In this document: piece after piece, positions 50,242 through 60,121 of the stretch
How the letters are laid out: the number at the start of each line of letters is the position of its first letter
How positions within the stretch are numbered: position 1 is the stretch's first letter
DNA from: Cedecea neteri
GTDB taxonomy: Bacteria > Pseudomonadota > Gammaproteobacteria > Enterobacterales > Enterobacteriaceae
Direction: 5' to 3'
NCBI RefSeq assembly: GCF_000758305.1
Contig: NZ_CP009458.1
Coordinates: 2,170,001-2,234,000 of the forward strand
Length of the DNA: 64,000 nt
Notes under the pieces: generated by a model
What the model saw: the letters and a program-made list of their open reading frames with translations, nothing else
Databases searched by the model: none
What the model was told of the DNA's origin: nothing
Position numbers and translations under genes: made by a program

Positions 50242-50280
50242 AGGCGAGGCGCTATAGTTTAAGTGCCTCGCCTCTCTTTT
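50242..50280 (+). terminator. Hairpin directly after the copy 2 repeat
   Basis: AGGCGAGGC/GCCTCGCCT (50242-50250/50265-50273) followed by CTCTTTTC on the plus strand. It could end a leader-repeat transcript, or end the convergent buf operon. Confidence 0.6.
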
Positions 50281-50281
50281 C

Positions 50282-50752
50282 TCACGCCAGCCTCAGAACC
50301 CTGTCCAGCGACCAGCGGCCTGCACCACGGGCGATAATTGACAGCAATAACCCGCCCCAGATCAGGTGCGTGGGCCATGCGTCCGGGTAGACAAAAATTT
50401 CAATCACCAGGGTCATAAACAGCAATCCCGCTGCGGCAAAGCGTGAAAACAATCCCAGCACCAGCAGAACAGGGAAAGTATGTTCGGCCAGCGTGGCCAG
50501 GTGCGCGGCGATATCATAGGGGATAAGCGGTAGCGCGTATTCGGTGCGAAACAGTTCGTAGGTGGACGGTTTTAACGTCATAAATCCCGTTACTTTTGTG
50601 CGGCCGGAAAGGAAGAACACGGCGGCAACGCCCACGCGGGCTATCAGCAACAGCACATTGTCGCTAACGCTTCTCTCTATGCGATTCCAAAGTCTATTCC
50701 ACAGCGATCTCACGCCTTGTTCCGTCATTTTTTGTTCAGATACTTTCATCAT
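50282..50752 (-). CDS. DoxX-family membrane protein of the bufferin/gig operon
   Basis: 156 residues with four predicted membrane helices (L-L-I-A-R-V-G-V-A-A-V-F-F-L-S-G begins the DoxX domain at about 35). It is the last gene of a four-gene operon (DUF2282, DUF692, DUF2063, DoxX), equal in order to gigPABT of Cupriavidus and to bufferin operons. DoxX proteins are thought to handle redox equivalents in the membrane. Two adjacent ATGs (50752, 50749) are possible starts; GAGG precedes both. Confidence 0.85.
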   Translation of the reverse strand: MMKVSEQKMTEQGVRSLWNRLWNRIERSVSDNVLLLIARVGVAAVFFLSGRTKVTGFMTLKPSTYELFRTEYALPLIPYDIAAHLATLAEHTFPVLLVLGLFSRFAAAGLLFMTLVIEIFVYPDAWPTHLIWGGLLLSIIARGAGRWSLDRVLRLA

Positions 50753-50771
50753 TTAGCCTCAAAAAGTGTGA

Positions 50772-51518
50772 TTAAGATGTGGCGAACACGCCGCTGCTAA
50801 GCAGGTTGCTGAAAAAAGGGCCCAGGGCGAGGGTTGGCTCGGCAGCCAGGGCCTGCTCGCTAGCCTGATCGAGGGTTGCCCCCAAACGGCAGGCGGTCAG
50901 GAAGGCCGATCCGCCCTGGCTTAAGGGGGCGGCAAAAATGCGCTGCTGGCGGCGAACCAGCAAAGCGCCTTCGCCCTGCCAGTGAATCGTCTCCGGCGCG
51001 GCTGTTTGTTCGCGGTTGAACTCCCAGAGCGTGAACACCGGCAGCGTGGGGTGCCAGTACCAGCGAACGCTGTCCCGCAGCCGCAATGATGTGCTGCCCA
51101 ACTTGTCCGCCGTGATGTTTGCCAGCGCATGCACATCCAGCGGAGCCGAGGCAGGGGCGCAAAACACCTCCAGCCACAGCTTGTCCAGCTCGGCCACGGC
51201 GCTTAAATAGGTCAGTTCTCTGGCCGGAGGATAAGCGCTAATGAAGGCGGGGAAGGCGTCGCCATAGCGAACCAGTTCACCTTCGTTCGTGGGGCATTCA
51301 AGCGCATAGCCACGCGCCATTTCACGGAAAAAGTCGCTGCCGGTAAGCCTGGAAACGCTGGGGAAATTAGCCTCCAGGGCATCAACGCAGGTTTTGATCA
51401 CGCTGTTGCGGTAAACGGCAAGGCCAGGCTGATGCTGAAGATGGCTTAGTTCGGATCTCGCCTCACCGTATAACAGGCCAATAAATGCCTCGTGGTAGCG
51501 GCTTAAGTGCGTGGTCAT
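50772..51518 (-). CDS. bufC: HvfC/BufC-type maturation partner (DUF2063)
   Basis: 248 residues. The N-terminal DUF2063 domain (about 8-95) contains A-V-Y-R-N-S-V-I-K-T-C-V-D-A-L-E-A-N-F-P-S-V-S-R-L; a C-terminal half follows. In known systems this protein assists the DUF692 enzyme in modifying the precursor peptide. It starts inside the 3' end of the DUF692 gene (4-nt overlap). Earlier annotation as putative DNA-binding protein is not supported by a visible motif. Confidence 0.87.
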   Translation of the reverse strand: MTTHLSRYHEAFIGLLYGEARSELSHLQHQPGLAVYRNSVIKTCVDALEANFPSVSRLTGSDFFREMARGYALECPTNEGELVRYGDAFPAFISAYPPARELTYLSAVAELDKLWLEVFCAPASAPLDVHALANITADKLGSTSLRLRDSVRWYWHPTLPVFTLWEFNREQTAAPETIHWQGEGALLVRRQQRIFAAPLSQGGSAFLTACRLGATLDQASEQALAAEPTLALGPFFSNLLSSGVFATS

Positions 51519-52351
51519 ACGGCGGCTCCCATTGCGTCGAGGATGCGCTGCGCACGCTGTTGTTCGGCCAGCAGCACGCTGAATGCAGGCAGATTGTCAT
51601 CCCTTTCGATAAGCGTGGGTTTTGCTCCCGCCTGTTGAATAAATTGCGTATACAGCCGCCAGACATCCTCAGATATCGACTGGTCGTGGCTGTCGATCAG
51701 CAAATTACTGCCCCCTTCGTCGGCGCTAAAGCCCGCCAGGTGGATCTCCGTGACGCGTTCGACCGGGAAACGGCTCAGCCAGGCTGCGGCCTCAAAGCCG
51801 AGGTTGTGGGCACTGAGCCAGACGTTGTTCAGATCCAGCAGCAGGCCGCATCCGCTTCGGCGACTGACTTCGTCGAGAAATTCGATTTCGTCCCACTCAT
51901 GCTCCGGCATCTGCAAATAGTGCGTGGGATTTTCCAGTGAAATCTGGCAGCCCAGCGCATCCTGCGTGCGGTTAATGTTGTCGATAACCCGGTGCATCAA
52001 TCGTGTTGTCCTCGGTACCGGCAGCAGATCGGGGTAATAAATCCCGTTCCACCGCGACCATGCGAGGTGCTCGGAAACCAGCGCCGGTTTAATGTCAGCC
52101 ACTAGCGCTTTTAGCTGCGCGAGCAGTTGGGCGTCCGGTGGCTCGTCACCGGCCAGTGAAAGCGAAACGCCATGCAGTGAGATTGGGTGCTGCTGGCGGA
52201 TGGCCGCCAGCCACTCTCTGCGCGGGCCACCCGCCATGAGATAATTTTCACTGTGAACCTCGAACCAGAGGGAGGATGGACTGGCCCAGGCGTCGGCGTA
52301 ATGCTCGGGCTTAAGGCTTAATCCGGCACCTAAAGAGTGTGTCATCGTCAT
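51515..52351 (-). CDS. bufB: BufB, multinuclear iron oxygenase (MNIO, DUF692)
   Basis: 278-residue TIM-barrel enzyme of the DUF692/MNIO family, relatives of MbnB. Characteristic pieces are G-L-S-L-K-P-E-H-Y, F-E-V-H-S-E-N-Y, I-S-L-H-G-V-S-L-S-L, V-S-E-H-L-A-W and L-E-N-P-T; their His, Asp and Glu residues bind the iron centre. In bufferin operons it converts cysteines of the precursor to thiooxazoles. The precursor gene lies 16 nt upstream. Confidence 0.92.
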   Translation of the reverse strand: MTMTHSLGAGLSLKPEHYADAWASPSSLWFEVHSENYLMAGGPRREWLAAIRQQHPISLHGVSLSLAGDEPPDAQLLAQLKALVADIKPALVSEHLAWSRWNGIYYPDLLPVPRTTRLMHRVIDNINRTQDALGCQISLENPTHYLQMPEHEWDEIEFLDEVSRRSGCGLLLDLNNVWLSAHNLGFEAAAWLSRFPVERVTEIHLAGFSADEGGSNLLIDSHDQSISEDVWRLYTQFIQQAGAKPTLIERDDNLPAFSVLLAEQQRAQRILDAMGAAV

Positions 52352-52367
52352 GGGAGTGGCCCTTGTA

Positions 52368-52661
<294 letters not shown>

Positions 52662-52726
52662 TTAGGATTGGTAAATAATCGGCTATTTATTAAGAGTGTT
52701 ATTTCCTCCTTATTGAATGAGCAGCG

Positions 52727-53494
52727 TTAATTTCCCGACGTAATGTTCACGGCTTTAAATATCGTGCGGGCGACATTTTTCGGGTCGTACAGCATCGGCA
52801 CATGGCTGACTGGCAGTTCGGTGACGTGGGCGTGAATTTTCTTCGCCATCGCTCGCTCCAGGTCCGGGTTGATCATCCGGTCGTTGCTGCCGACCAGGAA
52901 CCAGCTTGGTTTTTGCTGCCAGGCGGCGGTGGTCACTTTCTCGGTGAAGCTTGCGGCGGCGATTGGCATCTGGGTGATGCCAATAATGTTCTGCGCTTCA
53001 GGCGTCGCATCCTGGGCAAAATCGGTGGCGACGGCCTTTGGGTCGAGGCTCAGGAAGCCGTCCGCGCCCTTGATGATTTTTGCGCTGCCGGGCGGAGCAG
53101 GGAAACTGTTAGCCAGATCTGCCGTTGACTGGCCCGGCGATGGCGCAAAGGCGTTGATATACACCAGACCTTTCACTTTCGGATCGTTACCCGCCTCGGT
53201 AATCACCGTCCCGCCCCACGAATGGCCGACCAGAATAACGTCGCCTTTAGCTCGGGCGATGGCGCGTTTAGTCGCCGCCACGTCGTCTGCCAGTGAAGTT
53301 AATGGGATCTGCGCGGTGATGATTTCGTAGTGCCGCGTTTGCAGCACGGGGATCACCTGCTCCCAACTACCGGTGGCGTCGGCGAAGGCACCGTGCACTA
53401 ATACGATGGTGTGCTGAGTTTCCGCCTGGGCGGCAAACCCGGTCATCAGGCCAGCCGCGGCCAGAGCCAGCAGCGTTTTACGCGTGGATTTCAT
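52727..53494 (-). CDS. Exported alpha/beta hydrolase
   Basis: 255 residues with a signal peptide (cut after about A-A-Q-A, residue 24). The alpha/beta-hydrolase domain starts with V-L-V-H-G-A-F-A-D (oxyanion region), has the nucleophile elbow G-H-S-W-G-G, an Asp in S-N-D-R and a His in V-S-H-V-P-M. It resembles salicylate-esterase-like and haloperoxidase-like small esterases. Substrate unknown. It sits between bufA and a YdgH-domain gene on the same strand; whether it shares their transcripts is unclear. Confidence 0.85.
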   Translation of the reverse strand: MKSTRKTLLALAAAGLMTGFAAQAETQHTIVLVHGAFADATGSWEQVIPVLQTRHYEIITAQIPLTSLADDVAATKRAIARAKGDVILVGHSWGGTVITEAGNDPKVKGLVYINAFAPSPGQSTADLANSFPAPPGSAKIIKGADGFLSLDPKAVATDFAQDATPEAQNIIGITQMPIAAASFTEKVTTAAWQQKPSWFLVGSNDRMINPDLERAMAKKIHAHVTELPVSHVPMLYDPKNVARTIFKAVNITSGN

Positions 53495-53526
53495 TTCATG
53501 TTCCTGTTTTAGGGGGAGGGAATAAA

Positions 53527-53787
53527 TCAGCGGTAAATATCGGCGCTGCCGAAGTAAGTGTTGTTGCCGCCCGCGGAGACCACTCGCCAGGCGCTGGCCC
53601 CGGCTTTTTCAGCTTTTGCAGCCAGTTTTTCATTGAGCTGGTCGAGGGACAGCGTGGTGCTCTCGCTTTCAGTGACGGTGCCAATTTTGACCAGGCCCTG
53701 AGCGCTGTGGACTTCTTTGGCAGCAAAGGCAGGCGCTACAGCAGCGGCCAGGACGAGCGGGAGAATAACGTTGCGGAAAAGTTTCAT
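53527..53787 (-). CDS. YdgH/BhsA/McbA-like domain protein (DUF1471)
   Basis: 86 residues with a signal peptide (to A-P-A-F-A) and one DUF1471 domain (Q-G-L-V-K-I-G-T-V then A-W-R-V-V-S-A and terminal A-D-I-Y-R). Members are periplasmic or outer-membrane stress and biofilm proteins of enterobacteria. The second of two adjacent ATGs (53787) has the better distance to GAGG. The gene lies upstream of the exported hydrolase by 32 nt. Confidence 0.85.
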   Translation of the reverse strand: MKLFRNVILPLVLAAAVAPAFAAKEVHSAQGLVKIGTVTESESTTLSLDQLNEKLAAKAEKAGASAWRVVSAGGNNTYFGSADIYR

Positions 53788-53963
53788 CATAAGCCTCACA
53801 TATCAGTCGTTGAACACGTTGCCGCCAGTAGGTGGCGGATGCGCTTATTTAACGCCTGGTTTGTATGTGGGCTGTGTCAGGGGGAAGGGGATTTGTTTTG
53901 TTGTTTAGCCGTGGGCGGTGTGGATACAAAACAACACAATTCTTTTGCGCTGCGGCGGGATAA

Positions 53964-53989
53964 CCCCTCTTCCTGGGCAGGAAGAGGGG
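53964..53989. terminator. Hairpin after fdnI
   Basis: Perfect 11-bp stem CCCCTCTTCCT/AGGAAGAGGGG between fdnI and the DUF1471 promoter region. No T-run, so its strength is uncertain. Confidence 0.5.
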
Positions 53990-53998
53990 AACGGGCTG

Positions 53999-54649
53999 TT
54001 ATTTCAGACCTTCTCGATTCTCTGTTTTGGCTTCTTCGGCCTCGATGGCGCGATACCAGCGCGGGTGGTGCTTCTTCGCCCAGCGGCGGCTGACCTTGCC
54101 GACGATCATGCCCTTAATTGACCCTTTCACCCAAAACGCCATGTACATATGGATCAGGATGGCGTGGATCAAAATAATGGCTGAAGCCGCGTGGATCAGC
54201 AGGCTGTAGCGAATCATCCACATTGGGAAGTAGTGCGCAAACCAGGGCCGCCAGATAATAATCCCGGTTACCAGCAGCACGAAGATCATGCTCATAATGC
54301 TCCAGAACATCATCTTCTGCCCGGCGTTGTACTTGCCCACGTCCGCGACTTTATGCTCGTTGCCTTTCAGCACCTCAACAATGCCCTTCAGCCAGGGGAG
54401 ATCCTGCTTGTCGGGAATGTTGTGATGCACGAAGCGCACGAACATAAACATCAGCGCCACAAAGATAGCCACGCCAAAGAACGGGTGCAGAATGCGCCCC
54501 ATCTGCGGCGTACCGAAGGTTTCCGTCAGCCATTGCAGCGTCGGGAAGAACAGGGCGATGCCGGACAGAGACACGAGGAAGAAGCAAATCACCACCGTCC
54601 AGTGGCAGGCACGGTCGATGAATTTGGTTCTGACGATCATCTTACTCAT
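53999..54649 (-). CDS. fdnI: Formate dehydrogenase-N cytochrome b556 subunit
   Basis: 216 residues (E. coli FdnI 217), four membrane helices. It passes electrons from the beta subunit to menaquinone and its haem ligands are conserved histidines (D-R-A-C-H-W, I-L-H-P-F, L-L-I-H-A). The sequence follows FdnI, not FdoI. ATG 54649 overlaps the fdnH stop by 8 nt; an upstream frame to 54700 is the fdnH region. Confidence 0.94.
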   Translation of the reverse strand: MSKMIVRTKFIDRACHWTVVICFFLVSLSGIALFFPTLQWLTETFGTPQMGRILHPFFGVAIFVALMFMFVRFVHHNIPDKQDLPWLKGIVEVLKGNEHKVADVGKYNAGQKMMFWSIMSMIFVLLVTGIIIWRPWFAHYFPMWMIRYSLLIHAASAIILIHAILIHMYMAFWVKGSIKGMIVGKVSRRWAKKHHPRWYRAIEAEEAKTENREGLK

Positions 54650-55526
54650 GCTTGTCCTCCTCATCTTCGTCCACCTCTTCGTTCGGCCCGATCCCGACAT
54701 AGTGGAAAATCAGGGCCGCGAAGGTGGCAACAAACCCGGCAGCCGAGAGCGGCTTCAGAATGCCTTTCCACAGGTTGATTGGAGTATCAATCTTCGGCTC
54801 TTTAGGCAGGTTGTGGTACAGCTCCGGCTGGTCCGCGTGGTGCAGCACGTAAACGACGTGCGTGCCGCCCACGCCCTGCGGGTTGTAAACGCCCGCATGT
54901 TCAAAGCCGCGTTTTTTCAGTTTTTCAACGCGCTGCTCTGCCATGTCCAGCATCTCTTTGCGAATACCAAAGCGAATCGCGCCTGTCGGGCAGGTTTTCA
55001 CGCAGGCAGGCTCCTGGCCGACGCTGACGCGGTCAACGCACAGGGTGCATTTATACACGCGGTTATCGTCTTTGTTCAGGCGAGGGATGTTGAACGGGCA
55101 GCCCGCGATGCAGTAACCGCAGCCGATGCAGTGCTCCGACTGGAAGTCCACGATACCGTTGGCGTACTGAATAATTGCCCCGGCGGACGGGCAGGCCTTG
55201 AGGCAGCCCGGATCTTCGCAGTGCATGCAGCCATCTTTGCGGATCAGCCATTCCAGCTTGCCGTTTTCACGGGTTTCTGAAAAACGCATTAGCGTCCAGG
55301 ACTTGGCGCTCAGGTCGGCGGGGTTGTCGTATACCCCCACGCAGTGGCCAACTTCGTCGCGGATGTCGTTCCACTCCGAGCAGGCCACCTGGCAGGCCTT
55401 GCAGCCGATACAGCTTGTGACATCGATGAGCTTGGTGACTTCTTCCTTGAAGTCACGCGCCCGCGGCGGCGGGGTGAAACTGTTGGTCGCCGAGCGTTTG
55501 ATAATATCCTGAGATTGCATGGACAT
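54642..55526 (-). CDS. fdnH: Formate dehydrogenase-N iron-sulfur subunit
   Basis: 294 residues (E. coli 294). Four [4Fe-4S] sites are carried by cysteine clusters C-I-G-C-K-A-C, C-M-H-C-E-D-P-G-C, C-I-G-C-G-Y-C and C-T-L-C-V-D-R. A single C-terminal membrane helix (about 255-275) anchors it. It wires FdnG to FdnI. It starts 11 nt from the fdnG stop. Confidence 0.95.
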   Translation of the reverse strand: MSMQSQDIIKRSATNSFTPPPRARDFKEEVTKLIDVTSCIGCKACQVACSEWNDIRDEVGHCVGVYDNPADLSAKSWTLMRFSETRENGKLEWLIRKDGCMHCEDPGCLKACPSAGAIIQYANGIVDFQSEHCIGCGYCIAGCPFNIPRLNKDDNRVYKCTLCVDRVSVGQEPACVKTCPTGAIRFGIRKEMLDMAEQRVEKLKKRGFEHAGVYNPQGVGGTHVVYVLHHADQPELYHNLPKEPKIDTPINLWKGILKPLSAAGFVATFAALIFHYVGIGPNEEVDEDEEDKHE

Positions 55527-55537
55527 TGTTTCCTCCC

Positions 55538-58500
55538 TTACGCCTTCTCAATGTTGACCAGAAACGCCTTGTACTCCGGCGTTTGCGAGTTGGCGTCGCC
55601 TATCGACGGCGTCAGGGTGTTGGCGAGATAGCCCTTGCGTGCCACCCCTTCAAAGCCCCAGTGCAGCGGAATGCCGATGGTTTCGATTTCCTGCCCGCCA
55701 GCCCGCAGGGTTTGCAGGCGCGGCGTCACCACGGCCACGGCTTTAATAAAGCCGCGTTTGCTGCTGACTTTCACCCGGTCGCCGTGCGCAATGCCTTTCG
55801 CTTTCGCCAGCCCTTCGCTTATTTCAACGAACTGCTCGGGCTGCACGATGGCGTTCAACCGCGCGTGCTTGGTCCAGGTGTGGAAGTGCTCAGTCAGGCG
55901 ATAAGTGGTGCCGACATAAGGGAACTGCTGCCTGTTACCCATGCGTTTAGCGTCCGCTTCGTACAGGCGCGCCGCCGGGTTGGAGACCACGTTCGGGTGC
56001 AGCGGGTTGGTGCCCAGAGGCGTTTCAAACGGCTCGTAGTGCTCCGGGAACGGCCCTTCGGCAAGTTTGTCGAGGGCGAACAGACGGCCCAAACCTTCCT
56101 GCTGCATGATAAATGGTCCGACGCCGCTGTCAGGGGCGGCGGTGCTGAAGTCCGGAATATCGTTCCCGACCCATTTCGTGCCGTTCCACTCAATCAGCAT
56201 ACGTTTGGCATCCCACGGTTTGCCCTGCAGATCCGCCGAAGCGCGGTTGTACAGCACGCGACGGTTCATCGGCCACGCCCACGCCCAACCCAGCGTGTTG
56301 CCCAGGCCTGACGGGTCGGCGTTGTCGCGGTTTGCCATCTGGTTGCCTTTGCTGGTCCAGCTCCCGGCGTAAATCCAGCAGCCGGAGGCGGTGGAGCCGT
56401 CATCCCGCAGCAGTGCGAAGGAGTCCAGCAACTGGCCCTTCTTCACCAGCAGGTTGCCGTTGGCGTCAAACAGATCTTCCAGCGCGTAGCCGTTGCTCTC
56501 TTTGGCGACCTCTTCGGACTCAGGATGATCGGGCTGTTCGTAGTGCCAGCGCATTTTCAGCAGCGGCTCAATGCCTTTGCCGCCTTCGGTCTGGTACATC
56601 TGGCGCAGCCGGTGGTAAAGCCCGGCCAGGATCTCCCCATCATTCAGTGCTTCACCCGGCGCATCCGCGCCTTTCCAGTGCCACTGCAGCCAGCGGCCTG
56701 AGTTGGCAATCGAGCCGTCTTCTTCCGCGAAGCAGGTGGACGGCAGGCGGAACACTTCGGTCTGGATTTTCGCCGGGTCAACGTCGTTCATCTCGCCGTG
56801 GTTTTGCCAGAAGTTGGAGGTTTCCGTCACCAGCGGGTCGATAACCACCATGTACTTCAGCTTGCTCAGGCTGGCGACAACCTTGTTTTTATCCGGGAAT
56901 GAGGCAACGGGGTTAAAGCCCTGGCACAGATAGCCGGTGACGAGGTTGCGATCCATCATGTCGAAGTACTTCAGCACATCGTAGGCCTGATCCCACTTCG
57001 GCAGCCAGTCAAAGCCCCAGCCGTTCTCTTTCTGCGCGTCGTCGCCGTAGAAAGTTTTCATCAGGCTGACGAAGAACTTCGGATAATTCCCCCAATAGTT
57101 CACCTGGCCCGGCAGCGTCGCTTTTGGCGTGTTGGCGGCGAGATAGCCATCGACCGTGGTTTGCTTGTCGGACGGTAAAGAGAGATAGCCCGGCAGGCTG
57201 GTGGACAACAGGCCGAGGTCGGTCAGGCCCTGAATGTTGGAGTGGCCACGCAGCGCATTGACGCCGCCGCCCGCCATCCCCATGTTGCCCAACAGCAGTT
57301 GGATCATCGCCATGGTGCGGATGTTCTGCGCGCCCACGGTGTGCTGAGTCCAGCCCAGTGCGTACAGGAATGTGGTGGTGCGATCGACCGCGCTGGTCGA
57401 GGCCAGCACTTCGCAGACTTTGAGGAAATCGGCCTGCGGCGTGCCGCAGATATGCTCGACCACGTCCGGCGTGTAGCGGGCAACGTGCTCTTTGAGCAGG
57501 TTCCAGACGCAGCGCGGGTCGGTTAACGTGTCATCTCGCTTCGCAAAGCCATTTTCGTCGAACTGATAGTTCCAGGTGGTTTTATCATACTGGCGCTTTT
57601 CTTCGTCGTAGCCGCTGAACAGGCCGTCTTCGAAGCCAAAGTCCTCGTGCACCAGCAGGGCCGCGTTGGTGTAGTGTTTGACGTATTCAGCGTTGATTTT
57701 GTTGTTGGAAATCAGGTACAGAATCACGCCCGACAGGAAGGTAATGTCGGTGCCGGAGCGGATAGGTGCATAGATATCTGCTACCGATGCCGTACGGGTG
57801 AAGCGCGGATCGACCACAATCAGCGTGGCGTCGTTGTTGTTTTTGGCTTCCATCGCCCAGCGGAAACCAACCGGGTGGGCTTCAGCGGCGTTGCCGCCCA
57901 TCACCATCACCACGTTGGCGTTTTTGATATCAACCCAGTGGTTGGTCATCGCACCGCGACCAAATGTTGGAGCAAGACTTGCTACCGTTGGTCCGTGTCA
58001 GACGCGCGCCTGGTTATCTACCGCCAGCATGCCCAGCGAGCGGGCAAACTTCTGGGTTAACATGCCGGTTTCGTTGCTGGCCGCCGAGGCGCACAGCATC
58101 CCGGTGGAAAGCCAGCGGTTAACCGTCACGTCTTGTTCATTTTTCTCGATGAAGTTGGCATCGCGGTCGTCTTTCATCAGGCGGGCAATGCGGGAAAACG
58201 CCTCGTCCCAGCTGATGCGCTGCCATTTGTCTGACCCAGGCGCGCGGTATTCCGGGTAGCGCAGGCGATTATCGCTGTGAATGTAGTCGAGCAGCCCCGC
58301 GCCTTTTGGGCACAGCGCGCCGCGGTTGACCGGATGATCCGGGTCGCCTTCGATATGAAAAATGCTGGATTTGGCGTTTTTCGAGCCATCTCCGAGGCTA
58401 TACATCAATAAACCACAGCCAACAGAACAGTAAGTACAGCTATTGCGCGTCTCTTTTGCACGCAGCAGCTTGTAGTTGCGCGTTTCCGCCAGCGCGGCTT

Positions 58501-58585
58501 TTGGGGCAAAGCCCAGCACCGCCGCCGTTGTACCTGCCATTCCGCCGGCGCAGATTTTGAAAAACTTCCTGCGACTGACGTTCAT
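55538..58585 (-). CDS. fdnG: Formate dehydrogenase-N catalytic subunit, selenoprotein
   Basis: 1015 codons, the E. coli FdnG length. A Tat signal (S-R-R-K-F-F-K) is followed by a [4Fe-4S] motif C-T-Y-C-S-V-G-C and the molybdopterin domains. An in-frame TGA at 57998-58000 is codon 196, the selenocysteine position (Q-A-R-V-U-H-G-P-T), so the gene is intact, not broken. Start at ATG 58585, with GAGG before it; a GTG at 58591 is possible. The enzyme oxidises formate in the periplasm and couples to nitrate reductase. Confidence 0.95.
57955..57997 (-). promoter_or_regulatory. SECIS element in fdnG
   Basis: Directly after the UGA, an apical stem GGTAGCAAGTCTTGCTCC (minus strand) forms the SelB-binding hairpin, as in E. 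coli fdnG. The stem-loop was judged by eye. Confidence 0.75.
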
Positions 58586-58648
58586 CGTCACCTCATTGTT
58601 ACGACGTTTTTAGTGCGGGCGAAAATAACAGCTACAGCTATTCAGATA

Positions 58649-58708
58649 TTGCGTGAAATCAATTCGATAAACATTGGGTAGAGGATTACCCCTTTAGTAT
58701 TAGAGGTT
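58649..58708 (-). promoter_or_regulatory. Candidate FNR and NarL sites before fdnG
   Basis: TTGATTTCACGCAA (58662-58649, minus strand) resembles an FNR box. TACCCCT at 58687-58693 and its near-inverse AGAGGTT at 58702-58708 resemble NarL heptamers. Anaerobic, nitrate-dependent control is known for E. coli fdnG. Confidence 0.5.
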
Positions 58709-58819
58709 ATTTGGCGGAGATAACACCGGCGTGTGGCAGGGGAAGGGGCAAGGGGAGTAAAACAATGTTGTCAGAGGCGATGCCGTTTATCGAGGAAACG
58801 GCACGCTGCGGGCTTTGAG

Positions 58820-59071
58820 TCAGATGCGGGTGATCGAGAACCAACGGCGCCAGATAAAACGCAGCAGGTAATATTCAACGGTGCCCAAAGCAAGGAACCA
58901 GATGCAGAACAGGATCACGTAAAGCTGGCTGAGATCGACCAGGTGGAAAGTGTCGATAAGCTTTTGCGCCAGAGTCAGCGTTAACGCCGGGGCCGGGAGC
59001 AGCAGGCATGACAGAAAGGCCAGCAGCAAAATGCCGCCCGCGCTCAACAGCGCTTGATGTGGATGGTTCAT
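58820..59071 (-). CDS. Small two-helix membrane protein
   Basis: 83 residues with two hydrophobic segments (about 10-35 and 48-72) joined by a short amphipathic loop, and an Arg-rich C-terminus (R-F-I-W-R-R-W). It looks like a small enterobacterial inner-membrane protein; I do not recognise the family. It lies alone between fdnG and the dienelactone hydrolase-like gene. Confidence 0.6.
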   Translation of the reverse strand: MNHPHQALLSAGGILLLAFLSCLLLPAPALTLTLAQKLIDTFHLVDLSQLYVILFCIWFLALGTVEYYLLRFIWRRWFSITRI

Positions 59072-59180
59072 GACGTTGTTAGCCTGAGGTTAAAAGGCTA
59101 TTGTCCGGGAAAGTGTACCCGGGTGTAAACCATTTGAGAAAGGGTAAAAAAGCGGCCCCTGCGAACAGAGGCCGTGTGAA

Positions 59181-59903
59181 TCAGTTAAACACGTTGTTCA
59201 GCAGCGTGTACATCTGCGTGAAAGCGCGTTTTGTCACTTCCGGATGGTATTTCGCCACGCCTTCAACGTTCGCGCTCGGGTCTGTGAATGAATGCACGGC
59301 GCCGGCGTAGCTCACCAGCTGCCAGTCTACCGATGCGGCGTTCATTTCGCTGACAAACTTGCTCAGCTGTTCGCGCGGCACAAGCGGATCTTCCGCGCCG
59401 TCCAGCACCAGAATCGACGCTTTGATCTCGCCTGCAGCGTGGGTTTTCAGGGTATCCAGCGTGCCGTGGAAAGAAATCGCTGCTTTGATATCCGCGCCGC
59501 TTCTTGCCAAATCAAGCGAGCAGTGCCCGCCAAAGCAGAAGCCCGCTACCGCCAGTTTGTTGCCGTCGACGGCTGCGATTTCCTGCGTAGCAAGCGTGTC
59601 CAGCGCGGCCTGCATACGGCCTACTTCCGCTGGAGTGTCTTTCACGCCCATCATCAGGGCACCGGCTTCATCGGCGTTGGTCGGGCGCTTGCCCTGGCCG
59701 TAAAGATCGGCAACCAGTACGACGTAGCCCTGAGCGGCGATCCCTTTGGCCTGTTCAACCGCTCCGGCGCTGACGCCCATCCAGTTGGGGGCGATCAGGA
59801 TGCCTGGCCGCGCAGCGCTTTGATTTTCCTGGTAGACCAGCGCGCCTTCAAAGGTTTGATTCTCGACTTGATAAGTAATGGCTGTTGAAATAATTTCTGA
59901 CAT
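59181..59903 (-). CDS. Dienelactone hydrolase family protein
   Basis: 240 residues, cytoplasmic alpha/beta hydrolase. The nucleophile is Cys in A-G-F-C-F-G-G-H (about 122-129), the acid Asp in D-G-A-E-D-P and the His in G-A-V-H-S-F, the classical Cys-Asp-His triad of the family. Its natural substrate is unknown. The start follows AGGGGTTAATTCTT, a usable ribosome-binding site. The 218 nt upstream to 60121 are AT-rich and show no gene. Confidence 0.88.
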   Translation of the reverse strand: MSEIISTAITYQVENQTFEGALVYQENQSAARPGILIAPNWMGVSAGAVEQAKGIAAQGYVVLVADLYGQGKRPTNADEAGALMMGVKDTPAEVGRMQAALDTLATQEIAAVDGNKLAVAGFCFGGHCSLDLARSGADIKAAISFHGTLDTLKTHAAGEIKASILVLDGAEDPLVPREQLSKFVSEMNAASVDWQLVSYAGAVHSFTDPSANVEGVAKYHPEVTKRAFTQMYTLLNNVFN

Positions 59904-60121
59904 AAGAATTAACCCCTAAATAAAATTTATTGGTCTGCAGGTGAGCCTTAATTAATTTCACATCGATAACGAATTAGCAATTAATTCAATTTACAAGCGC
60001 ATGAATTGCTATTTAATTTAATTTAAAAAGCGTTTATTTGTTAGCGATAAATAATTTCTGTGAATAATTGTAATTAACCTGTTTCACGCTGACCATACCC
60101 ATTTTATCTATAAGCCTTTAT

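Noticed and set aside
50772..51518. DUF2063 protein as a transcriptional regulator
   Set aside because: No helix-turn-helix is evident and the operon context fits a RiPP maturation partner.
57950..58591. fdnG read as two broken genes
   Set aside because: The interrupting TGA is codon 196, the known selenocysteine position, with a SECIS-like hairpin after it; the gene is intact.
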